Positions 25,641-34,058 of a stretch of DNA of 54,672 bases are shown one piece after another. The stretch comes from Planctomycetota bacterium. Its GTDB lineage: Bacteria; Planctomycetota; J058. A program made the translations under genes and the position numbers. The DNA is taken from contig JAHBXY010000049.1 in the NCBI GenBank assembly GCA_019636275.1, forward strand, positions 1-54,672, given 5' to 3'. The notes below the pieces were generated by a model that saw only the letters and a program-made list of their open reading frames with translations, searched no databases and was not told the DNA's origin. Positions within the stretch are counted from its first letter, which is position 1. Each line of letters starts with the position of its first letter.

Positions 25641-27260
25641 ATGAGCTTCCTCGAGGTGATCGTCGACGCGCTCGCCCGCGACCCCGCGCGGGTGGCCGTC
25701 GTCCAGGACCAGGGGGCGACGGTCACCGCCGGCGCCCTCCTGCGACGCGCCGCGCAGGTGCGCGCCGGCCTGCGGGCCCGGGGCGTCGTCCCGGGCGACC
25801 GCGTCGCCCTGCTCGGCGGCAACGCACCCGACTGGATCGCCTGCGACCTGGCCGTCCTGGCTGAAGGCGCGGCGCTCGTCCCGCTGGACCCGCGCCAGGA
25901 CGCCGCCGACCGCCAGCGCCTCCTCGCCGACGCCGACGCGCGCGTCGTGATCACGCTCGACCCCGCGGCCGGCCTCCCGGGCGCCGTGAGCGTCGACGCC
26001 CTGGCCGCGCAGGACGCCGAATGGACCGCGCCCGCGGCGCTGCCGGGCACGAGCCCGGCGACGATCATCTACACCTCGGGCACCTCGGGCGAGCCGAAGG
26101 GCGCCGTCCTCACCCGCGCCAACCTCGACTTCATGCTCGAGCACACGACGATGCGCCTGGCGCGCCTCTCGGGCGAGCCCTGGGGCGCCGAGCGCGTCGT
26201 CCAGGTCCTGCCGCTGTGCTACGCCGGGTCGCGCGTGCTGCTGCTCTCGAGCCTGCAGCGCGGCGCGCGCGTGCGCCTCGTCGCCGACCCGAAGCGCCTC
26301 GGCGCGGCCCTCGAGGAGGAGGCGCCGCACTACGCGCTCACGGTGCCGCTGATCCTCGAGCGCATGCGCCGCGCCGTGCACGAGCGAGTGGCCGCGCGCG
26401 GCGCGGCCCCGGGCCGCCTGCTCGTCGAGGCCGAGGCCGCCTGGGCGCGCCTCGACGAGGGCGGGCGGTCGCTCCGCGACCGGGCGGTCGTGGGCCTCTG
26501 CCGCTGGCTCGTCCTGCGCAAGGTGCGCGCGCGGATCGCGCCGTCGCTGCGCGGGATCATCTGCGGCTCGGCGCCGCTCCTCCCCGAGCACCAGCGCTTC
26601 TTCACCCTGCTGGGCGTCGAGGTCTACCAGGGCTACGGGCTGACCGAGACGACCGCGCTGTGCACCCTCGACGTCGAGGGCCAGGTGCGCGCAGGCTTCG
26701 TCGGGCCGGCGCTGCCCGGCGTCGAGATGAAGACCGACGAGCAGGGGCAGCTCGTCGTCCGCGGGCCCAACGTCTTCGCCGGCTACTGGCGCCGGCCGCC
26801 CGGGACCGGGCTGCGCGACGGCTGGTTCGAGACGGGCGACCTCGGCGACGTCGACGCGCAGGGGCGCTGGCGGATCACCGGGCGGCGCTCGGCCGTGCTC
26901 GTCCTCGCCACCGGCCACAAGGTCCCGCCCGAGCCGGTCGAGGACGGGCTGCGCCTGCTGCTCGCCGCCGAGGGGGCCGGCGACGCGCAGGTGGTGCTCG
27001 TGGGCCAGGCGCGGCCGCACCTGGCCGCGCTGATCGCCGGCGCCACGCGCGAGCAGGCGGCGGCCGCCGTCGCGCGCCACAACGCGGCGTCCGAGCCGAA
27101 GAAGCGCGTCCACGCCTTCCACGTCCTCGACGCCCCGCTGACGACCGAGAGCGGCCTGCTCACGCCCAACCTCAAGCTCCGGCGCGCGGCGATCCTCGAG
27201 CGCTTCGCGGCCGACCTCGAGCGCCTCTACGCCGGCGCACGGGTCGCGGTCGGGTCATGA
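25641..27260 (+). CDS. AMP-binding acyl-CoA synthetase (long-chain FACS-like)
   Basis: The 539-residue protein has the ANL-superfamily landmarks: P-loop-like YTSGTSGEPKGAV (about residues 144-156), CGSAPL, the adenine motif YQGYGLTETT, and WFETGDLGDVD before the hinge RITGRRS. The C-terminal LTPNLKLRR carries the catalytic lysine. It activates a carboxylic acid to acyl-AMP and then acyl-CoA. A coupled crotonase follows (ATGA at 27257-27260). Together they suggest entry of a fatty or aromatic acid into CoA-dependent degradation. No signal or membrane anchor is apparent. Confidence 0.9.
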   Translation: MSFLEVIVDALARDPARVAVVQDQGATVTAGALLRRAAQVRAGLRARGVVPGDRVALLGGNAPDWIACDLAVLAEGAALVPLDPRQDAADRQRLLADADARVVITLDPAAGLPGAVSVDALAAQDAEWTAPAALPGTSPATIIYTSGTSGEPKGAVLTRANLDFMLEHTTMRLARLSGEPWGAERVVQVLPLCYAGSRVLLLSSLQRGARVRLVADPKRLGAALEEEAPHYALTVPLILERMRRAVHERVAARGAAPGRLLVEAEAAWARLDEGGRSLRDRAVVGLCRWLVLRKVRARIAPSLRGIICGSAPLLPEHQRFFTLLGVEVYQGYGLTETTALCTLDVEGQVRAGFVGPALPGVEMKTDEQGQLVVRGPNVFAGYWRRPPGTGLRDGWFETGDLGDVDAQGRWRITGRRSAVLVLATGHKVPPEPVEDGLRLLLAAEGAGDAQVVLVGQARPHLAALIAGATREQAAAAVARHNAASEPKKRVHAFHVLDAPLTTESGLLTPNLKLRRAAILERFAADLERLYAGARVAVGS

Positions 27261-28075
27261 AGGAGGACGCGAGCCCGCGCTCCTCGGGCACGCCCGGCCT
27301 CGCGAGCGCCTCCCTCGTCGACGGCCTGCTCGAGGTCACGCTCGCCCGGCCGCCGCTCAACGAGCTCGGGCTCGAGCTCCTGGGCGAGCTCGAGGGCCTG
27401 GTCGCGCGGCTCCCCGACGCGCAGGGCCTCCTCCTCACGAGCGCGCTCCCGGGCGGCTTCTCGGCCGGCGCCGACCTGCGGGCCCTGCACGCGGCGATCG
27501 CGGCGCGCGGTCACGCGGCGGTCGTCGACGACGTCCGCGCCTTCCTCGGCCGGATCGGCGCCGCCCTCACGGCGATCGACGCCTGGCCCGGGCCCACGTG
27601 CGCGGCCGTGCACGGGGTCGTCTTCGGCGGCGGCCTCGAGCTCATGCTCGCCTGCGACCTGCGCGTCGCCGACCGCACGGCCCGCTTCGCCTTCCCCGAG
27701 CTGCGCCTGGGCCTGGTCCCCGGCTTCGGCGGACTGGCGCGCCTCCTGCGCGACGTCGGCCAGGGCCACGCGCGGGAGCTCCTGCTCACCGGCCGGAGCC
27801 TCAACGCCACGCGCGCCCGCGACGCCGGCCTCGTCGGCCAGGTGACCGCGCCCGGCGCTCACGTCGACGTCGCCCGCCGCGCCGTGCGGCAGGCCATGAG
27901 ACAGGACCCGGAGGCGCTGGCGGCCGCCAAGCGCCTGTTCAAGCGCCCCGAGCGGCTGGCCGACGACCTCGCGGCCGAGGTCGACACGTTCTGCGCGCTC
28001 TTCGCGCGTCCCGAGGTCGCGCGGGCGCTCGAGGCGTTCGCCGCGCGGACCGACGCCCTGCCGTACCTGCCGTGA
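27257..28075 (+). CDS. Enoyl-CoA hydratase/isomerase family protein
   Basis: The 272-residue crotonase-fold protein shows GGFSAGADLRAL (oxyanion hole and first loop), GVVFGGGLELMLACDLRVAD and FAFPELRLGLVPGFGGLARL. In this copy both acidic positions of true hydratases are present (the E of GGLELM and the E of FPEL), unlike the protein at 6641-7408. Real hydratase activity is therefore plausible. It is coupled to the acyl-CoA synthetase by a 4-nt overlap and converges on the DUF3109 gene with a gap of 6 nt. Confidence 0.88.
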   Translation: MKEDASPRSSGTPGLASASLVDGLLEVTLARPPLNELGLELLGELEGLVARLPDAQGLLLTSALPGGFSAGADLRALHAAIAARGHAAVVDDVRAFLGRIGAALTAIDAWPGPTCAAVHGVVFGGGLELMLACDLRVADRTARFAFPELRLGLVPGFGGLARLLRDVGQGHARELLLTGRSLNATRARDAGLVGQVTAPGAHVDVARRAVRQAMRQDPEALAAAKRLFKRPERLADDLAAEVDTFCALFARPEVARALEAFAARTDALPYLP

Positions 28076-28081
28076 GGCGAG

Positions 28082-28663
28082 TCAGGACCGCCGATCGTCG
28101 CCCGGCCGCGCCGGCTTCCAGCCGCGCGGGGTCTTGAACCGCCACCCCTCCTTGCCCTCCGGCGTCAACTCGCGCAGCAGCGCCAGCTCGCCCCTCGACG
28201 TGTCGACGGCCTTCTTCGGCGAGGCCTTCGCGTCGAGGCAGAACAGGTCCCAGACCTCGCCGTGCTCGCCCCACTGCCTGACGTACCAGCGGTCGTCGTC
28301 GAGGCGCTCGTAGGGGAACACGGCGCAGCGCCACGGCTTGTACTTGAAGGCCTCGCCCTCCTCGAGCCCGACCTTGTGCAGGACGCAGCCGCCGTGCTCG
28401 AACACGCACCAGCCCTCACTCACGGCCAGCGTGTGCAGCCCCTCCTTCACGCGCCGGGTCATGAAGCCCTCGCGCTCGACGCGCCGGCGCGCGGCCGGCC
28501 GCAGGTGCGGCAGGAACTTCCCCAGGTTGGCGCGGATCCGCCGCTCCTCGGCCGGCTCGACGGGCGGGCGGCCGTTCTTGCAGCAGATCCCCCCGCACGT
28601 GGGGAACACGCACTCGAAGCGGGCGCTGGAGGCGTTGTCGACCACCACCGGCAGCGGCTTCAT
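28082..28663 (-). CDS. DUF3109-family cysteine-rich protein
   Basis: The 193-residue protein has the N-terminal metal-binding signature FPTCGGICCKNG (about residues 20-31), followed by a helical segment and further conserved Cys/His positions (WCVFEHGGCVLHK, YKPWRCAVFPYE, DLFCLDAK). The Cys spacing places it with DUF3109, related to YkgJ-type zinc/iron-sulphur proteins of unknown role. It is the last gene of the aminomutase operon: its start overlaps the GNAT stop by 4 nt and AGGAG precedes the ATG. Confidence 0.82.
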   Translation of the reverse strand: MKPLPVVVDNASSARFECVFPTCGGICCKNGRPPVEPAEERRIRANLGKFLPHLRPAARRRVEREGFMTRRVKEGLHTLAVSEGWCVFEHGGCVLHKVGLEEGEAFKYKPWRCAVFPYERLDDDRWYVRQWGEHGEVWDLFCLDAKASPKKAVDTSRGELALLRELTPEGKEGWRFKTPRGWKPARPGDDRRS

Positions 28664-29148
28664 GGACGATCTCCTGCTTCGACGACCTTGCCGTAGATGA
28701 CCTTGTCGTCCCCGCGGCGATAGAAGTCGGGGATCCGGGCCACCTCGCGGTAGCCGATCCGCTCGTAGAAGGCGCGCGTGGGCGCGTAGGACGGCTTGCC
28801 CGCCGTCTCGACGAGGACCATGCGCCCGCCCGTCTCGCGCACGGCGGCCTCGACCTCGTCCATCAGCCGCCGGCCCACGCCGCCCTTCTGGGCGCCCGGG
28901 TCGACGGCGATCCAGTAGAGGTCGAACACGCCCTCGGTGAGGGGCACCGGCCCCCAGCAGGCGTAGCCGGTCACGCGCCCGTCGTCCTCGGCGACCACGA
29001 ACAGGTAGTCGCGGCTCGGCGGGTCGCCGAGGCCGAGGTCGATGAGCTCGAGGGCCACCTCGACCTCCTCGGCCGTGAACGCGCCGGTGGCCCCCAGCAG
29101 CGCCTCGAGCGGCGCGCGGTCAGCGGGGGAGAGCGAGCGCGTGCGCAT
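28660..29148 (-). CDS. GNAT-family N-acetyltransferase
   Basis: The 162-residue protein has a typical GNAT core: YLFVVAEDDGRVTGYACWG (beta 2-4), FDLYWIAVDPGAQKGGVGRRLMDEVE with the acetyl-CoA pyrophosphate loop QKGGVGRR, and the C-terminal APTRAFYERIGYREVARI. Its start lies 29 nt inside the upstream ATP-grasp gene. Lysine 2,3-aminomutase is encoded in the same operon, so beta-lysine acetylation (as by AblB) is one possibility, but AblB enzymes are longer and this one looks generic. Substrate unknown. Confidence 0.85.
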   Translation of the reverse strand: MRTRSLSPADRAPLEALLGATGAFTAEEVEVALELIDLGLGDPPSRDYLFVVAEDDGRVTGYACWGPVPLTEGVFDLYWIAVDPGAQKGGVGRRLMDEVEAAVRETGGRMVLVETAGKPSYAPTRAFYERIGYREVARIPDFYRRGDDKVIYGKVVEAGDRP

Positions 29149-30151
29149 GGCTCCGCTCCAGGGCCGCCCGCACGACGCGGCCGATGAGCTGCGCGTGCGA
29201 CAGGCCCGCCTCGTGGGCGGCCAGGTTCAGGCCGGCGCACGGGGAGATGTCGGGGTTGGGGTTGACGTCGACGACGAACGGCCCGCGCTCCGGGTGCAGG
29301 CGGATGTCGACGCGGCCGTAGTCGCGCAGCCCGAGCGCCCGGTAGGCGGCGAGCGCCGTGGCCCGCACGCGCTCGGCGACGCCCGGGGGCAGCTCGCGCG
29401 CGGGGACCGACCAGCTCCCGTTGAACTCGGGGTGGTCCTCGGGGCCCCACTTCGAGATGAAGGTCACGAGGCGCGGCGCCCCGGCCGGATAGTCCTCGTC
29501 GAAGTCGATCTCGAACAGCGGCAGCGTCTCGGCGCCGTCGCCCTCGCCCAGGACCGACACGTTGAGCTCGCGCCCGTCGATGAACTCCTCGACGACGGCG
29601 GCCTGCTCGTAGGTCTCGCGCAGCCACGCGGCGCGGGCGCGGGCCTCGGCCTCGGAGGCGACGACGCTCTCGAGGGCGATCCCGTGGCTGGCATCGGCGG
29701 CCGCCGGCTTGACGATCACCGGGTAGACCAGCCCGTCGAGCGGCTCGTCGCCCCGCGTGAGCGTGACGCCCGCGGGCACGGGCACCCCCTGGGCGGCCAG
29801 GACGGCCCGCGCCAGCGGCTTCTCCAGGGCCAGCGTCATGGCCCGCGGCGGCGAGCCCGTGTAGGGCAGGCCGGCCAGCTCGAGCAGCCAGGCCACGGCG
29901 GCCTCCAGGCGCGCGTCGCCGTCGAGCGCCTCGACGAGGTTGAACACGACGTCGGCGCGCGCGTCGCGCAGGCGCCCGACCAGCTCGACCGGGTCGCGGG
30001 GGGCGGCGAGCTCCAGGGCCGTCCAGCCGCTCTCGCGGCAGGCGTCGGCCACGGCCCGCGCGCAGTCGCGCACGGCCTGCACGGCCAGGGCGTCGGCCGG
30101 CGCGGCGCGCTCGAGGTTGTCGTCGGCGTTGTAGAGGACGGCGATGCGCAT
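29120..30151 (-). CDS. ATP-grasp ligase, D-Ala-D-Ala ligase-like (copy 1)
   Basis: The 343-residue protein begins MRIAVLYNADDN. Features of the D-alanine:D-alanine ligase fold are DVVFNLVEAL, GLPYTGSPPRAMTLALEKPL, the ATP lysine in VIVKPAAADASHGI, VEEFIDGRELNVSVLG and the metal-binding end PFVVDVNPNPDISPCAGL. It should join a carboxylate to an amine through an acyl phosphate. It differs from true Ddl in the omega-loop region and in lacking the N-terminal HGxxGE motif, so another amino-acid or peptide substrate is likely. It is one of two such genes behind lysine 2,3-aminomutase. Confidence 0.88.
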   Translation of the reverse strand: MRIAVLYNADDNLERAAPADALAVQAVRDCARAVADACRESGWTALELAAPRDPVELVGRLRDARADVVFNLVEALDGDARLEAAVAWLLELAGLPYTGSPPRAMTLALEKPLARAVLAAQGVPVPAGVTLTRGDEPLDGLVYPVIVKPAAADASHGIALESVVASEAEARARAAWLRETYEQAAVVEEFIDGRELNVSVLGEGDGAETLPLFEIDFDEDYPAGAPRLVTFISKWGPEDHPEFNGSWSVPARELPPGVAERVRATALAAYRALGLRDYGRVDIRLHPERGPFVVDVNPNPDISPCAGLNLAAHEAGLSHAQLIGRVVRAALERSHAHALALPR

Positions 30152-30211
30152 GGGGTGAGCCTCGAGGTGCGTCGGGGGGGAGGAAGCGTTGTCGCTCGCG
30201 GGCGGCGCCCC

Positions 30212-31207
30212 TCACAACCCCCAGCGCGCGCGCGCCGACGCGACGATCGCCCCGATCAGCTCCTCGTAGGTCATCCCGCGGCCCCGGGCCAGGATGCACA
30301 GGTCGCCCGTGACCGGGTGGATCCCGGGCAGCGGGTTGACCTCGAGGAAGCTGGCGCGCCCCTGCGCGTCGAGGCGCACGTCGACGCGCCCGACGTCGCG
30401 GCACTCGAGCGCCCGGTAGGCGTCGAGCGCCACGCGCTCGACGTCGGCGACGACCTCCGGCGGGCGCCGGGGCGGGACGTGGTACTCGACCTCGACCTCC
30501 CAGTTGCGCTTGACCTCGAGCGAGTAGACGAACTCCTCGGTCCGGGCCAGGCGCGGGACGACCTCGAGCGCGCCGATCACGCGCGCGTCGCGGCCGGTGC
30601 CGAGGACGCCCACGGTGAACTCGGCGCCCGGGAGGAACTCCTCGACGAGCACCGGCTCGCCGTAATCGGCGAGCAGGCGGCCCACGGTCTCGCCGAGCGC
30701 CTTCGGGTCGGTGATGCGCGACGACTTGCGGATCCCCTTGCTCGACCCCTCCCACAGCGGCTTGGCGATCACCGGCAGGGCCAGGTCGAGCGCGGCCGCC
30801 TGCGCGGCCTCGGCGACGACGGCGAAGCGCGGGGTCGGCACCCCGGCGGCGGCGGCCAGGCGCTTGGCCACGGCCTTGTCGAGGGTGACCGCGAGCGTGA
30901 GCGGGTCGCTGTGGGTGTAGGGGACGCAGAGCATCTCCAGCGCCGCGGGCACGTGCGCCTCGCGCGAGCGCCCGCCGAAGCCCTCGGCGATGTTGAACAC
31001 GAGGTCCGGCGGGGCGGCGAGCACCTGCTCGAGCAGGCGCCGCCCGCCGCCGAGGAGGCGGGGGCGGTGCCCGAGCGCCGCCAGGGCGGCGGCGATCGCG
31101 TCGATCGTGGGCTGCGAGTCGTACTCCTCGAGGAGGTCCTCGGGCCCGCCCTGGGCGACGCGGCCGGCGAAGTCCGCCTTGAGGTCGAAGGCGATGCCGA
31201 CGTCCAC
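30212..31207 (-). CDS. ATP-grasp ligase, D-Ala-D-Ala ligase-like (copy 2)
   Basis: The 331-residue protein starts at GTG 31207, one base after the aminomutase stop (TAG G GTG), so translation is almost certainly coupled. Landmarks: EEYDSQPTIDAI, DLVFNIAEGFGGRSREAHVP, VPYTHSDPLTLAVTLDKAVA, ATP-grasp VIAKPLWEGSSKGI, LVEEFLPGAEFTVGVLG and metal-site FLEVNPLPGIHPVTGDL. Identity to copy 1 is limited, so the two probably use different acceptors. Such ligases often neighbour KamA-type radical SAM genes. The product is not known to me. Confidence 0.88.
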   Translation of the reverse strand: MDVGIAFDLKADFAGRVAQGGPEDLLEEYDSQPTIDAIAAALAALGHRPRLLGGGRRLLEQVLAAPPDLVFNIAEGFGGRSREAHVPAALEMLCVPYTHSDPLTLAVTLDKAVAKRLAAAAGVPTPRFAVVAEAAQAAALDLALPVIAKPLWEGSSKGIRKSSRITDPKALGETVGRLLADYGEPVLVEEFLPGAEFTVGVLGTGRDARVIGALEVVPRLARTEEFVYSLEVKRNWEVEVEYHVPPRRPPEVVADVERVALDAYRALECRDVGRVDVRLDAQGRASFLEVNPLPGIHPVTGDLCILARGRGMTYEELIGAIVASARARWGL

Positions 31208-31208
31208 C

Positions 31209-32621
31209 CTACCGACCGTCGCCGTTGCCGCCGCCGTCGATGCGATCGACGGTCGGCAGGCGGTTCGTCGGCGCCGGCGCCTGGTGGCCGCGATGCACCC
31301 ACGTGCTCTTGCCCACGATCGGGCGGCCCTCGAGGTCGGTCGCCGGCGCGTGCCCGTTGCCGTTGCCGTGCCCGTTCCCGTTCCCGTTCCCGTTGGCGTG
31401 CCCGTTGCCGTTGCCGTTGCCGTTGCCGTTGGCGCCGGCGCCGTGCGCGGCCTTCCACTCGGCGGACGACACGGGGCGCGGGTCGTCGTAGACGAAGACC
31501 TTCTTCTGGAAGTTGCGCACGACCGCGCGCCCGGCGACCGGGTCATAGGACTGCAGGTAGTCGGGCGTGACCGGGATCTTGCCGCCGCCGCCGGGCGCGT
31601 CGATCACGAACGTGGGGATCGCCAGGCCGCTCGTGTGGCCGCGCAGGCCCTCGATGAGCTCGAGGCCCTTGCCGACGGTCGTGCGCAGGTGCTCCGAGCC
31701 GCGCACCGGGTCGCACTGGTAGAGGTAGTAGGGCCGGACGCGCATGCGCATGAGCCCGTGCACCAGCGCCTTCATCGTCGGGACGTCGTCGTTGACGCCC
31801 TTGAGCAGCACCGACTGGTTGTTCAGCGGCACGCCCGCGCGCGACAGCTTGTCGCAGGCCCGCGCCGCCTCCGGCGTGACCTCGCGCGGGTGGTTGAAGT
31901 GCACGTTGATCCACAGCGGGTGGTACTTCTGCAGCATCTCGCACAGCTCGTCGTCGATCCGCTGCGGGAGCGCGACCGGGACGCGCGTGCCGATGCGGAT
32001 GATCTCGAGATGCGGGATGGCGCGCAGCTTCGACAGGATGCGCTCGAGCTTGGGCGTCGAGTTGTTCAGCGGGTCGCCGCCCGAGACGACGACGTCGCGC
32101 ACCTGCGGCGTGCGCGCGATGTAGTCGACCATGCGGTCGATCTCGATGTCCGGGACGGCGTCCTCGTACATGATCCGCTTGCGCGTGCAGTAGCGGCAGT
32201 AGATGGCGCAGGAGTTCGAGATCACCATGAGCACCCGGTCCGGGTAGCGGTGGGTGATCCCGGGCACCGGCGAGTAGGCCTCCTCGCCCAGCGGGTCCTC
32301 GACGCCGACCTCGCGGTTGTAGACCTCGTCCTGCAGCGGGACGACCTGGCGCAGGATCGGGTCGTCGGGGTCGTCGGCGTCGATCAGCGACAGGTAGTAA
32401 GGCGTGATCCCCATGCGGAAGTCGCGCAGGACCTCGCGGCGCGCCGCGCGCTCGTCCTCGGGGATGTGCAGGAACCGGAGCAGCTCATCGAGGCTGGTGA
32501 TCCGGTGGCGGAACTGCCAGCGCCAGTCGGTCCATTGCTCGTCGGTGGCGTCGGGGAAGTAGTAGCCCCGACCGCGACGACTCTGGACCTGGACGGTTGA
32601 TGAAGTTGACGACTCCTCCAC
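31209..32621 (-). CDS. kamA: Lysine 2,3-aminomutase (KamA family radical SAM) with Asn-Gly-rich tail
   Basis: The 470-residue protein starts at GTG 32621, chosen because AAGGAG lies 8 nt upstream; the frame is open further up to 32747. The radical SAM cluster motif NSCAIYCRYCTRKR is near residue 145, followed by VVSGGDPLNN, the substrate-side RIGTRVPVALPQR and the PLP lysine region PGGGGKIPV. It converts L-lysine to L-beta-lysine using SAM, a [4Fe-4S] cluster and PLP. KamA is normally about 415 residues. Here a tail of alternating Gly-Asn with a few His (about residues 402-435) is inserted before LEGRPIVGKSTWVHRGH. Two ATP-grasp ligases and a GNAT follow. Confidence 0.92.
   Translation of the reverse strand: MEESSTSSTVQVQSRRGRGYYFPDATDEQWTDWRWQFRHRITSLDELLRFLHIPEDERAARREVLRDFRMGITPYYLSLIDADDPDDPILRQVVPLQDEVYNREVGVEDPLGEEAYSPVPGITHRYPDRVLMVISNSCAIYCRYCTRKRIMYEDAVPDIEIDRMVDYIARTPQVRDVVVSGGDPLNNSTPKLERILSKLRAIPHLEIIRIGTRVPVALPQRIDDELCEMLQKYHPLWINVHFNHPREVTPEAARACDKLSRAGVPLNNQSVLLKGVNDDVPTMKALVHGLMRMRVRPYYLYQCDPVRGSEHLRTTVGKGLELIEGLRGHTSGLAIPTFVIDAPGGGGKIPVTPDYLQSYDPVAGRAVVRNFQKKVFVYDDPRPVSSAEWKAAHGAGANGNGNGNGNGHANGNGNGNGHGNGNGHAPATDLEGRPIVGKSTWVHRGHQAPAPTNRLPTVDRIDGGGNGDGR
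31350..31431. repeat. GGCAAC hexanucleotide microsatellite encoding the Gly-Asn tail
   Basis: On the minus strand, GGCAAC/GGGAAC/GGGCAC units repeat about 13 times in frame within the aminomutase gene and encode (Gly-Asn)n with occasional Gly-His. The 6-bp unit keeps the frame, so length changes would alter only the tail. Confidence 0.85.
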
Positions 32622-32640
32622 GGCGAGGCTCCTTGGCGCC

Positions 32641-32760
32641 CGCCAGTGGATGGAGAGTCTCCGCTGGGGGGCGCTCTGCATGCCCGACCGGGATGGGTTT
32701 TCCCCGGTCGATGTCGGCAGCGAGACTGTAGCGAACGCTCCCCACATCCAGCGGCCACCC
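32641..32760 (-). ncRNA. Structured 5' leader of the aminomutase operon, candidate riboswitch or attenuator
   Basis: On the minus strand three helices can be drawn. An outer P1 pairs 32755-32745 with 32652-32642 (GGATG with CATCC at its core, one mismatch). P2 pairs 32727-32718 with 32666-32656 (10 bp, one bulged G). An inner hairpin pairs 32710-32703 with 32692-32685 (8 bp, 10-nt loop GAAAACCCAT). GGGG at 32743-32740 could also pair with CCCC at 32670-32667, making a pseudoknot. P1 closes about 20 nt before the start codon. It does not match a riboswitch consensus that I know. The structure is seen by eye, not by folding software. Confidence 0.4.
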
Positions 32761-32791
32761 CGACGTCCGGGAGGCCTGCTGGGCGACGTGG

Positions 32792-32821
32792 AAGATATGA
32801 ACTGCGAATGAACGGACGCAA
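32792..32821 (-). promoter_or_regulatory. Candidate promoter of the aminomutase operon
   Basis: Reading the minus strand, TTGCGT (32821-32816) and TATCTT (32797-32792) are separated by 18 nt, a plausible sigma70-type -35/-10 pair in an unusually A/T-rich patch. It would give a leader of about 165 nt containing the foldable element. Confidence 0.35.
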
Positions 32822-33153
32822 GTCAGCGGCCGCCCGACCTTCGCTTTCTGGCCTCCTTCCCGGACTTAGGAGGCCCAGGACGTCAGGGCGGCGCGGCGGG
32901 GAGGTCGACGCGGGGGGCGGCTCCACGGTGCTTCGTCGAATGACGATTTGGCGAATGTCTGCGTTTCCTAGCGGACTCACGGCCGTTACTCGAAGGCCCC
33001 ATCGCGAGCTCTCGGGGCGGTCCGCTCGATAACCCTCGCCGGCTCGCCGGGATGCACGCACGGGCCGCCGGCGCCCCGGGAGAGAGCGACGCGGTGTGTC
33101 CCGCCTCGCAGGCCGGAGAGCGCTCGACTGGCCGCCGCGACGCCCGCGCCGCG

Positions 33154-33159
33154 TAGGCT
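33154..33159 (+). promoter_or_regulatory. Candidate -10 element TAGGCT of a leaderless gene
   Basis: TAGGCT is followed by 7 nt (all G/C) and GTG 33167, with no Shine-Dalgarno spacing available. Confidence 0.5.
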
Positions 33160-33166
33160 GGGGGGC

Positions 33167-34039
33167 GTGCAGCGCACCCTCCTGTGCTTCGGGCTGGGCT
33201 ACACGGCCGAGCGGCTGGTCCGGCGCCTCCTGGGCGCCGGCTGGCGCGGGCGCGGCACGGCGCGCGACCCTGCGCGCCTCGAGGCGCTCGCGCGCCTCGG
33301 CGTCGAGGCGCTGCCGTTCGAGCGAGGGCGCCCGCTGCCCGGGGCGGCCTTCGAGGGCGTCACGCACGTCCTGTCGAGCGTCCCGCCCGACGACGACGGC
33401 GACCCCGTCTTCGACGAGCACCAGGCCCACCTGCGCCGCGTCCCCTGGCTGGGCTACCTCTCGAGCACGGCCGTCTACGGCGACCAGCGCGGGGCCTGGG
33501 TCGACGCCTCGACGCCCGTCGCGCTCCTGCCGCCGCCGGGGCCGCGCGGCCGGGCGCGCCTCCTGGCCGAGACGGACTGGCGGGCGCTCGGCGCCCACGT
33601 CTTCCGCCTGGCGGGGCTCTATGGCCCCGGGCGCAGCGCCCTCGACGCCGTGCGCGCCGGGCGCGCCCGGCGCCTCGACAAGCCCGGGCACGTCTTCTCG
33701 CGCATCCACGTGGACGACGTCGTCACCGCCCTGATCGCCGCGCTCGACCGGCCGGCGCCGGGCGGGGTCTGGGACCTCGCCGACGAGGCGCCCTCGCCCC
33801 ACGCGGAGGTCGTGGCCTACGCCTGCGAGCTCCTCGGGGTGCCCCCGCCCCCGCTCGAGCCCTGGACGGAGGCCGCCCCCACGCTCTCGCCGGGGCTGCT
33901 CGAGTTCTACGCCGAATGCCGCCGCGTGTCGGGCGCCGGCACGCGGACCGCCCTGGGGGTCTCGCTCGCCTACCCCGACCATCGCGCCGGCCTGCGGGCG
34001 ATCCTCGAGGCCGAGGCCCGTGAGCGGCCGCCTCGGTGA
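33167..34039 (+). CDS. NAD-dependent epimerase/SDR family protein (YeeZ-like)
   Basis: The 290-residue protein begins LLCFGLGYTAERLVRRLLGA, a Rossmann entry with the GxGYxA variant seen in YeeZ-type proteins rather than classic GxxGxxG. THVLSSVPPDDDGDP, YLSSTAVYGDQRGAWVD, FRLAGLYGPGRSALD and FSRIHVDDVV follow the extended-SDR pattern, with Ser-Thr-Tyr retained but the YxxxK lysine not evident. It is monocistronic with a likely leaderless message. The substrate is unknown; a role in nucleotide-sugar metabolism is possible. Confidence 0.82.
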   Translation: MQRTLLCFGLGYTAERLVRRLLGAGWRGRGTARDPARLEALARLGVEALPFERGRPLPGAAFEGVTHVLSSVPPDDDGDPVFDEHQAHLRRVPWLGYLSSTAVYGDQRGAWVDASTPVALLPPPGPRGRARLLAETDWRALGAHVFRLAGLYGPGRSALDAVRAGRARRLDKPGHVFSRIHVDDVVTALIAALDRPAPGGVWDLADEAPSPHAEVVAYACELLGVPPPPLEPWTEAAPTLSPGLLEFYAECRRVSGAGTRTALGVSLAYPDHRAGLRAILEAEARERPPR

Positions 34040-34058
34040 TGAACGCGCGGCGAGGTCG

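Larger units (their letters stand above)
32622..33166. other. 545-nt divergent intergenic region
   Basis: The region lies between the aminomutase operon (minus) and an SDR gene (plus). Beyond the leader and promoter candidates it holds an A/T-richer core (about 32790-32850 and 32930-33000) with no convincing frame. The length and composition are unusual for this compact genome and suggest regulated divergent transcription. Confidence 0.45.

Noticed and set aside
32622..32747. Longer start of the aminomutase at 32747
   Set aside because: No ribosome site there, shadow-like residues, and overlap with a foldable leader; GTG 32621 has AAGGAG.
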